Shown: positions 1-5,103 of the stretch, in pieces
Layout of the letters: the number at the start of each line of letters is the position of its first letter
How positions within the stretch are numbered: position 1 is the first letter of the stretch
Origin: Candidatus Gottesmanbacteria bacterium
Lineage (GTDB): Bacteria > Patescibacteriota > Microgenomatia > JACPZF01
Assembly (NCBI GenBank): GCA_016195615.1
Contig: JACPZF010000002.1
Coordinates: forward strand, 1-6,711
Length of the DNA: 6,711 nt
Direction: 5' to 3'
Position numbers and translations under genes: made by a program
The notes under the pieces: generated by a model
Databases searched by the model: none
Seen by the model: only the letters and a program-made list of their open reading frames with translations
What the model was told of the DNA's origin: nothing

Positions 1-113
1 ATAATTTACAAATCTCTGTTTATCGGAAAACTGTATACTATGTGCTGACCTCCCTACATGGAGTAAAAAATACACCGTTGACAGTTCTTCGCGTTGACTT
101 TAAAATGGGTTAA
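1..113 (+). other. Window edge; possible 3' tail of an upstream reading frame
   Basis: Frame 3 is open from the window edge to a TAA at 111-113 and would encode about 36 residues with a plausible protein-like mix, ending VDFKMG. If real, it is the end of an upstream gene whose stop lies 18 bp before the next start. The case is weak: the opposite strand is also open here (99 down to 1), and the stretch overlaps a good promoter. A small hairpin (CTCC 50-53 with GGAG 60-63) has no T-run after it, so it is not a terminator. I cannot tell coding tail from plain intergenic DNA. Confidence 0.25.
78..106 (+). promoter_or_regulatory. Sigma-70-type promoter of the two-gene membrane-protein operon
   Basis: A perfect -35 box TTGACA (78-83) is followed after exactly 17 bp by TAAAAT (101-106), five of six matches to the -10 consensus. 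Transcription would start near 113 and give a leader of about 19 nt to the ATG at 132, with no Shine-Dalgarno sequence. A second TTGACT (94-99) lies 16 bp downstream, within the direct repeat CGTTGAC, and could pair with a weaker TTTAAA (118-123). Confidence 0.55.
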
Positions 114-131
114 CAAATTTAAACTGCCCAT

Positions 132-416
132 ATGATTGACGTTACCCAGTTCATTTTAATCTCCGTGGTTGTTTCTCTCACCGTTGTTTTAATAGTCATC
201 GGCATCCAAACCGTAGCCATCCTAAAAGAATTTCGTACCACCGTTTCCAAAATTAATAAGATTCTTGATGATACCGGATCGATAACTGAAAGCGTGGCCA
301 AACCTATTTCCGTCGCGTCGGGATTTTTGGTCGGTTTAAAAAGCCGACCCCTGCTTCACGGGGTTTTAAACGTATTAAAAAGACAAAGTAAAAAAGAGAA
401 AACGGAAGAAGAATAA
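132..416 (+). CDS. Small one-pass membrane protein, DUF948/YtxG-like
   Basis: This 94-aa protein has an N-terminal hydrophobic helix (about residues 7-31, rich in V, I and L), then an amphipathic segment (about 32-70, containing ILDDTGSITESVAKPIS) and a charged lysine/glutamate tail (82-94). That layout, one membrane helix followed by a helix with DDTG and a short glycine-containing stretch, resembles the DUF948/YtxG family of small bacterial envelope proteins, whose molecular role is poorly known. The family call rests on pattern and on the YtxH-like neighbour, which echoes the ytxG-ytxH pairing of Bacillus. No catalytic residues are visible. The ATG at 132 is the natural start because the membrane helix begins within the first ten residues. 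No Shine-Dalgarno precedes it. The stop TAA is 2 bp from the next ATG, so the two genes are almost surely co-transcribed and probably translationally coupled. Confidence 0.85.
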   Translation: MIDVTQFILISVVVSLTVVLIVIGIQTVAILKEFRTTVSKINKILDDTGSITESVAKPISVASGFLVGLKSRPLLHGVLNVLKRQSKKEKTEEE

Positions 417-418
417 TT

Positions 419-805
419 ATGTGTGATCAGCACAAAAATAATTTTTGGGAAGGAGTCACCGCTGGAGCGATTTTGGGTGTAGCCGCGTATGTTTTTTTAG
501 GATCCGACGAAGGCAAGAAATTTACTAAGGATTTCAAAAAGAAAGCCGCGCCCTATCTGGAAGATTTAGCCGAGGTTTTGGAGCAGTGGAAAGACGAAAA
601 CGAGAGCTTGCTGGAAAAAGCGGAAGCGGTCAAAGACACCATAGAAGAACACCTTGAGGAAACTAAAGGCCAGGTTGGTCCCGCTGTTGCGGCAAAACTA
701 GAAGGCTCGCTTTCCCATATAGAAGAGCTGCAGGAAAGAGGCAGAGAAGCCACCGCGACTATCCGCAAGCGTTTTTTCAAAAACGTCAAAAAACCAATAA
801 ACTAA
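419..805 (+). CDS. YtxH-like membrane-anchored coiled-coil protein
   Basis: This 128-aa protein starts with a short polar stretch, then a Gly/Ala-rich hydrophobic segment (about 12-28, with GAILG), then GSDEGKKF (28-35). This is the usual signature of the YtxH family (PF12732): a glycine-rich membrane segment followed by a G-x-x-x-G/R-type turn. A long charged helix follows (about 35-82, Glu/Lys rich, likely coiled coil), then a second helix (about 86-113) and a basic end (RKRFFKNVKK). Family members are small general-stress or envelope proteins without a known enzymatic activity. It sits 2 bp after the DUF948-like gene. The only Shine-Dalgarno-like sequence in the window, GGAAGAAGAA (404-413), lies just upstream, though it is weak. 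The single Cys at residue 2 is not in a lipobox. No clear intrinsic terminator follows; an AT-only inverted repeat (770-785) lies inside the gene's end. Confidence 0.87.
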   Translation: MCDQHKNNFWEGVTAGAILGVAAYVFLGSDEGKKFTKDFKKKAAPYLEDLAEVLEQWKDENESLLEKAEAVKDTIEEHLEETKGQVGPAVAAKLEGSLSHIEELQERGREATATIRKRFFKNVKKPIN

Positions 806-869
806 GCCTTCTAACAACAGAGACTTTTAAAGAAATTTTCATTAGTCCCTAAACCAGACAATCCTCGCC

Positions 870-898
870 ATGACAGGGTGCGTAAGTCCTGCTATAAT
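870..898 (+). promoter_or_regulatory. Extended -10 promoter for alaS, predicted leaderless
   Basis: ATGACA (870-875, five of six matches to TTGACA) is spaced 17 bp from a perfect TATAAT (893-898), which is preceded by TGC (890-892), giving the extended -10 motif TGnTATAAT. Initiation about 7 nt past the -10 would fall at 905-906, which is the A of the alaS ATG. The -35 box uses the same ATG (870) that opens a 12-codon upstream extension of the alaS frame, which argues against that ATG being the start. No T-box or other leader structure fits in the 100 bp between the genes. Confidence 0.7.
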
Positions 899-905
899 TT
901 GTTTC

Positions 906-2708
906 ATGACCGCAGACGAGTTAAGAAAAAAATATCTGCAATTTTTTGTTGAAAAGGGACATCAGGAAATCTCCTCAGCTAATCTCGTGCCGGAAAATGA
1001 TCCGACGGCACTTTTTATCAACTCCGGCATGCACCCTTTGGTGCCATATCTTTTAGGTCAGCCCCATCCACTTGGTAAAAGATTAACCAGCATCCAAAAA
1101 TGTATTCGTACGGCAGACATCGAAGAGGTGGGCGATAGCGTACATTTGACTTTTTTTGAAATGCTGGGCAATTGGTCCTTGGGAGATTATTTTAAAAAAG
1201 AAGCGATCAACTGGTCTTTTGAATTTTTAACCAATCCAAAATGGCTTGGCCTTGATCCGCAAAAAATCTACGTTTCCGTTTTTGAGGGAGATCCTGAGAT
1301 GGGAGTGGTTTTAGACGAAGAATCAATTGCCATTTGGCAAGAGGTGTTTAAAAAAGTCGGTATTAAAGCCCAGGTAGGTGAAAGAATTTTTGCTTATCCA
1401 AAAGAAAAAAACTGGTGGGGGCCGGCGGGGCAAACCGGACCCTCTGGTCCGGACACGGAAATGTTTTACGACACGGGAAAATCTCATAACCTACGCTTTG
1501 GTAAAAAATGTCATCCGAATTGCGAGTGCGGCAAGTTCGTCGAAATTTGGAACGACGTTTTTATGGAGTTTAATAAAACGCCTCAAGGGAAATTTATCCC
1601 CCTGCCGCAAAAAAACGTCGATACGGGCCTGGGATTAGAAAGAGAATTAATGATTCTTCAGGGAAAAGAGAGCATTTATGAGACGGAATTATTCCAAAAC
1701 ATTATTTTCAAAATCGAAGAAATCTCCGGCAAATTACATGCTCAAAGTCAATACCAAAGAGCCATTAGAATTATTGCCGACCATCTCCGTAGTGCCGCTT
1801 TTATTATTGCCGATGGCGTTTTACCATCCAATAAAGAACAGGGGAGTGTTTTAAGAAGATTAATCAGGCGGTCTTTACGGTTTGGCAGACAGCTTGGCAT
1901 TTTGGAGCTTTTTTGCGGCGAGGTGGCAAAAGTAGTAATTGCTGATTATCAAAAAGTTTATCCAGAACTAGAAAGCTATAAAGAAAAAATTGTTGAAGTG
2001 CTAATAGAGGAAGAAAATAAATTTGCTAAAACGATAGACATTGGTCTGCGCGAGTGGGAAAAACTGGTTTCGAAAAAGTCCAAAAACATTTCTGGTAAAG
2101 AGTCCTTTTATCTTTATGAAACCTTTGGTTTTCCCCTTGAAATCATTGAAGAATTAGCCAAAGAGAAAAAAATCAAAATTGACGTCAACGAATTCCAAGA
2201 AGAATACAACAAACACCAACAGGCTTCCCGACAAGGGGCGGCAAAACGCTTCTCCGGCGGTTTAGCCGACCATAGCGAAGCCACGACCAAATTGCATACT
2301 GCCACTCACCTACTGCAGCAATCACTGCGTTTGGTTTTGGGAACACACGTTCACCAGGCAGGATCGAATATTACCGCCGAAAGACTGCGTTTTGATTTTA
2401 CTCAAGATAGAAAACTCACAGAAGAAGAGATTAAAAAAGTAGAGGCTTTGGTTAACGAAAAAATCAAGGAAAACCTAGCGGTAAGTTTTGCCGTTAAAAC
2501 ACTTGCGGAAGCCAAAAAAGAAGGCGCCCTGGCTTTTTTTGGAGAGAAATATCAGGATAAAGTAAAAATTTACACGATTGGTAGTTTTTCCAAAGAAGTC
2601 TGCGGCGGACCCCATGTTGACTTTACAGGACACTTGGGAAGTTTTAAGATTAAAAAAGAAGAGGCGGCAGCAAGTGGCGTGCGTAGGATTTACGCGACGC
2701 TTAATTAA
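906..2708 (+). CDS. alaS: Alanyl-tRNA synthetase, compact form without C-Ala domain
   Basis: The enzyme charges tRNA-Ala with alanine in the cytoplasm using ATP, and its editing site should clear mischarged Ser or Gly. The 600-aa protein shows the class II catalytic core. Motif 2 contains R68 and FFEMLGNWSLGDYF (83-96), and motif 3 is DTGLGLER (239-246). The tRNA-recognition helices follow (RIIADHLRSAAF about 288-299, ADGVLPSN 302-309, LRRLIRRS 316-323). The editing core has all four zinc ligands: HTATH (H464, H468) and CGGPH (C566, H570). A Cys/His cluster CHPNCECG (202-209) sits in the catalytic domain. Compared with about 875 aa in E. coli, two parts are absent: the beta-barrel that normally precedes the HxxxH motif, and the whole C-terminal C-Ala domain. 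I chose ATG 906 over 870 because MTADELRKKY matches the family's N-terminus and the promoter occupies 870-898. The stop lies 2 bp before the next gene. Confidence 0.96.
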   Translation: MTADELRKKYLQFFVEKGHQEISSANLVPENDPTALFINSGMHPLVPYLLGQPHPLGKRLTSIQKCIRTADIEEVGDSVHLTFFEMLGNWSLGDYFKKEAINWSFEFLTNPKWLGLDPQKIYVSVFEGDPEMGVVLDEESIAIWQEVFKKVGIKAQVGERIFAYPKEKNWWGPAGQTGPSGPDTEMFYDTGKSHNLRFGKKCHPNCECGKFVEIWNDVFMEFNKTPQGKFIPLPQKNVDTGLGLERELMILQGKESIYETELFQNIIFKIEEISGKLHAQSQYQRAIRIIADHLRSAAFIIADGVLPSNKEQGSVLRRLIRRSLRFGRQLGILELFCGEVAKVVIADYQKVYPELESYKEKIVEVLIEEENKFAKTIDIGLREWEKLVSKKSKNISGKESFYLYETFGFPLEIIEELAKEKKIKIDVNEFQEEYNKHQQASRQGAAKRFSGGLADHSEATTKLHTATHLLQQSLRLVLGTHVHQAGSNITAERLRFDFTQDRKLTEEEIKKVEALVNEKIKENLAVSFAVKTLAEAKKEGALAFFGEKYQDKVKIYTIGSFSKEVCGGPHVDFTGHLGSFKIKKEEAAASGVRRIYATLN

Positions 2709-2710
2709 TT

Positions 2711-5014
2711 ATGGTGGAAGCAATCAATAAGCTTTGGCAGAGATTGGCGCCAACGACCCCCAAAGAAAACTTTCTCACTTTGGCTTTTACCCCAAATTTG
2801 GTAAAAGCAGTCATTTGGGAACTAAGCGGCAAAAGAGCGGAAATATTAGCCGATACTTCAGAGCAATATGACGAGACACTGGAACCGGGTGGAATAAAAG
2901 CTGCCAATTTAGCCATTTCAACCATCGAAGAAAAAGTGCTGGGAGTTTCTAAAGTTGTCTTTGGGGTGCCGTTTAGTTGGGTGGAAGAAGGGAAAATCCA
3001 GAGTCACTATCAAAGTTTTCTGAAAAAATTATCAGCCGAATTAGACCTAACGCCGCTAGGGTTTGTTGTTATCCAGGACGCTCTCAATTTCTATTTAGAA
3101 AAAGAGGAAGGCATGCCCCTAACGGCTATTTTAGTGGAAGTTTTAGAAAAAGATCTCATCGTTTCCCTCATTAAAATAGGCAAAACCAGAATTGTTAAAG
3201 CAAAAAGAGTAGAACAAGGCAATGCGGAAACGCTCTCTTTGATTTTAAAAGAATTTTCTCTTGACGAAGTGTTGCCGTCGAATATTTTAATCTATGGGCA
3301 GGGCAATAATCTCGAAGAAGTTAAGCAGGAATTAATTTCCTTTCCCTGGTTAACTAAGGTTGATTTTTTACATTTTCCTAAAATTGAGGTTTTACCAAAA
3401 GATATTGATATTATTGCTACAACCTATTCGGGTGTGTCAGAAATTGCCGGCATACCCAAAGTGCAACTTGTCATTAGAGAAAAAAATAAGACAGAGAAGG
3501 CCCAAGACAAATTACACGAAATAAGTAAACCCACCCCCGAAGCTGTAACAGAAGAAATTATAACCAAAGAGACGGAGGAAGAAACCGGATTTATTATAGG
3601 CGAAGATATTCTCGAGAAAAAGGCATCATTAGAAACAGCAGAAAATAGCAGTTTCGAATTAGAAAAAGAATTTGTCGAAAAAGAAGTCCAAAAAAGCGAA
3701 GGAATCACCCCTCCCCCCAAAGAATTTAAATTTAATCTGGCTCTCCCAAAAATACGCTTAAACTTGTCGGAGTTTAAAAAAATTAAATTACCGAAACTCA
3801 AAATTATTGTTCCTAAAATACCTTTTCTTGCCCATGTTTTTAGTTGGTTTAAATGGCCCACACAGTTTAAATTTTTGGCCCTCTTCGGAATAGTTGTACT
3901 GCTCCTTTTTATCACGGGGGTAGCGATCTATTGGAATATTTTGCATGCCGAGGTAACTTTGATAGTCGAGTCCAAAACGGTTACCAAAAGTGCCGAAGTG
4001 GGTATTTTACCAACAGCCAGTCTGATTGATGATAATAAAAAAATTATTCCCGGAAAATTTAGGGAAACCACCGAGAGCGGAAAGTTAACGGCCTTGTCTA
4101 CAGGAATTAAGACAACCGGAGAAAGAGCCCGAGGAGAAGCGACGATATTTAATAAAACCAGCAGCGCTAAAGGATTTCCCGAAGGAACAGTTTTAAATGG
4201 CGATGGTTTAAAATTCAGTCTGGATTCCTCGGCTTCGGTTTCGGCGCAAAGTGTTAATGAAACCCCTGGCGGCGCTACTATTACCTATGGCAAGCAAAAA
4301 GTTCCGATTACCGCTTCTGCCTTTGGCAGTAAATACAACCTAGCCGCCAACTCAAGTTTTAAAATTGGCGATTTTTCCCTGACTTCTTTTGAAGGCAAAA
4401 ATGAACAGCCGTTTAGCGGTGGTTCGAGTCGGGAGATTACAGTTGTCAGTAAAGACGACCAAGATAAGCTGTTAAAACAATTAACCCAAAATCTTTTAGA
4501 AAAAGCCAAAACTAGTTTACAGGCTAAGGGAAACGAAGATAAAAAAGTAATCGAGGCGACTATTGATACGACAGTTAATAAAAAACAATTTAGCAGTCCC
4601 GTGGATAGTGAAGCAAAAGACCTAACTTTGGATGCGGAAGTAAAATTTAAAGCCTTAGTTTTTGACGATCAAGATCTTAAAAGCTTGATGGGGAAAATGA
4701 TAAGTAGTGAGATACCTGATGGTTTTAGTTATCAACCGCAGAACGCGAAAGATCAAGTTGAGATCAAAGAGGTTAAAAAAGACGGCAGTGTCGTCTTAAA
4801 AGTTAATTTTACGGCTAAACTGCTACCTAAAATTGAAGTTGGTGAAATCCAAAAAGGCCTAACAGGGAAAAGTCTTTCCGGAGGCAAAAAATATCTCGGT
4901 CTTTTTAAAAACGTCAGTTCTTTTGAGGTTGCCATTAAGCCAAATCTTCCCAGTTTTCTGCTCGCCTTCCCGCGCGTTCCTCAAAACATCAAAGTCGACA
5001 TTGTGACGAAATAA
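2711..5014 (+). CDS. Actin-fold / single TM / baseplate-J-like membrane protein
   Basis: This 767-aa protein is uncharacterised, but its parts are readable. Residues about 20-250 look like a PilM/GspL/FtsA-type actin fold: LTLAFTPNLVKAVIWEL (22-38) at the phosphate-1 strand-turn, KVVFGVPFSWV (81-91), AILVEVLEKDLIVSLIKIG (139-157) at the phosphate-2 strand, and NILIYGQGNNLEEVKQEL (191-208) at the adenosine loop. The usual Asp and Gly residues are mostly missing, so it may not hydrolyse ATP. A Glu-rich, probably disordered linker (about 256-335) is followed by a Lys-rich stretch with LPKI/LPKL/VPKI repeats (345-371), then one membrane helix (about 386-408). The basic residues before the helix place the N-terminus inside. 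Outside, about 471-650 resembles baseplate J/gp47 beta domains (RARGEATIFNKT, FPEGTVLNGDGLKF, VPITASAFGSKYNLAA), and a further beta-rich region runs to the end. The start follows the alaS stop by 2 bp with no Shine-Dalgarno, which suggests translational coupling. Domain names are inferred from pattern, not from a search. Confidence 0.85.
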   Translation: MVEAINKLWQRLAPTTPKENFLTLAFTPNLVKAVIWELSGKRAEILADTSEQYDETLEPGGIKAANLAISTIEEKVLGVSKVVFGVPFSWVEEGKIQSHYQSFLKKLSAELDLTPLGFVVIQDALNFYLEKEEGMPLTAILVEVLEKDLIVSLIKIGKTRIVKAKRVEQGNAETLSLILKEFSLDEVLPSNILIYGQGNNLEEVKQELISFPWLTKVDFLHFPKIEVLPKDIDIIATTYSGVSEIAGIPKVQLVIREKNKTEKAQDKLHEISKPTPEAVTEEIITKETEEETGFIIGEDILEKKASLETAENSSFELEKEFVEKEVQKSEGITPPPKEFKFNLALPKIRLNLSEFKKIKLPKLKIIVPKIPFLAHVFSWFKWPTQFKFLALFGIVVLLLFITGVAIYWNILHAEVTLIVESKTVTKSAEVGILPTASLIDDNKKIIPGKFRETTESGKLTALSTGIKTTGERARGEATIFNKTSSAKGFPEGTVLNGDGLKFSLDSSASVSAQSVNETPGGATITYGKQKVPITASAFGSKYNLAANSSFKIGDFSLTSFEGKNEQPFSGGSSREITVVSKDDQDKLLKQLTQNLLEKAKTSLQAKGNEDKKVIEATIDTTVNKKQFSSPVDSEAKDLTLDAEVKFKALVFDDQDLKSLMGKMISSEIPDGFSYQPQNAKDQVEIKEVKKDGSVVLKVNFTAKLLPKIEVGEIQKGLTGKSLSGGKKYLGLFKNVSSFEVAIKPNLPSFLLAFPRVPQNIKVDIVTK

Positions 5015-5019
5015 AGAAT

Positions 5020-5048
5020 TTGACAAGATAGCTTTAAGGTTTTAGAAT
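5020..5048 (+). promoter_or_regulatory. Sigma-70-type promoter for the 507-aa gene
   Basis: A perfect TTGACA (5020-5025) begins six bases after the stop of the preceding gene. It is spaced exactly 17 bp from TAGAAT (5043-5048), five of six matches to consensus. Transcription would start near 5055 and give a leader of about 49 nt to the ATG at 5104, rich in A and T and without a Shine-Dalgarno sequence. Confidence 0.65.
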
Positions 5049-5061
5049 AGCCCCTAAAATC
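5038..5061. repeat. Inverted repeat over the -10 box and start site
   Basis: TTTTAG (5040-5045) is mirrored by CTAAAA (5054-5059) around an 8-nt centre. The arms extend to 8 bp (5038-5045 and 5054-5061) if one G-U pair is allowed. It overlaps the -10 box and the predicted start, where a repressor could bind. It is not followed by a T-run, so it does not look like a terminator for the upstream gene. A match this short can arise by chance in AT-rich DNA. Confidence 0.25.
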
Positions 5062-5103
5062 AATCTGCCTCTTAGTAATATTTATCACTTTAAATACTTT
5101 TGT

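Noticed and set aside
50..63. CTCC/GGAG hairpin near the left edge as a terminator
   Set aside because: The stem is only 4 bp and is followed by A residues, not T.
770..785. CGTTTTT...AAAAACG hairpin as a terminator of the first operon
   Set aside because: The stem is almost all A-T, lies within the coding end and is not followed by a T-run; read-through into alaS remains possible.
870..905. In-frame upstream ATG giving a 612-aa AlaRS
   Set aside because: The 12 extra codons coincide with a -35/-10 promoter and do not look like an AlaRS N-terminus, while MTADELRKKY from 906 does.
806..905. A T-box or other tRNA-sensing leader before alaS
   Set aside because: The gap is only 100 bp, the promoter occupies its end, and the predicted transcript has no leader.
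1378..1638. An 86-codon plus-strand frame inside alaS
   Set aside because: It is an out-of-frame shadow of conserved AlaRS sequence with low-complexity basic content.
3424..3915. A 163-codon reading frame on the minus strand
   Set aside because: It lies fully inside the 767-aa gene, opposite the linker and membrane-helix region, is rich in Ser and Ile as expected of antisense frames, and has no promoter or start signal.
2711..5014. Phage tail gene (prophage) because of the baseplate-J-like region
   Set aside because: The gene has an N-terminal actin-fold half and a membrane helix, sits directly behind alaS, and has no phage neighbours. The J-like domain is better read as part of a cellular membrane protein.
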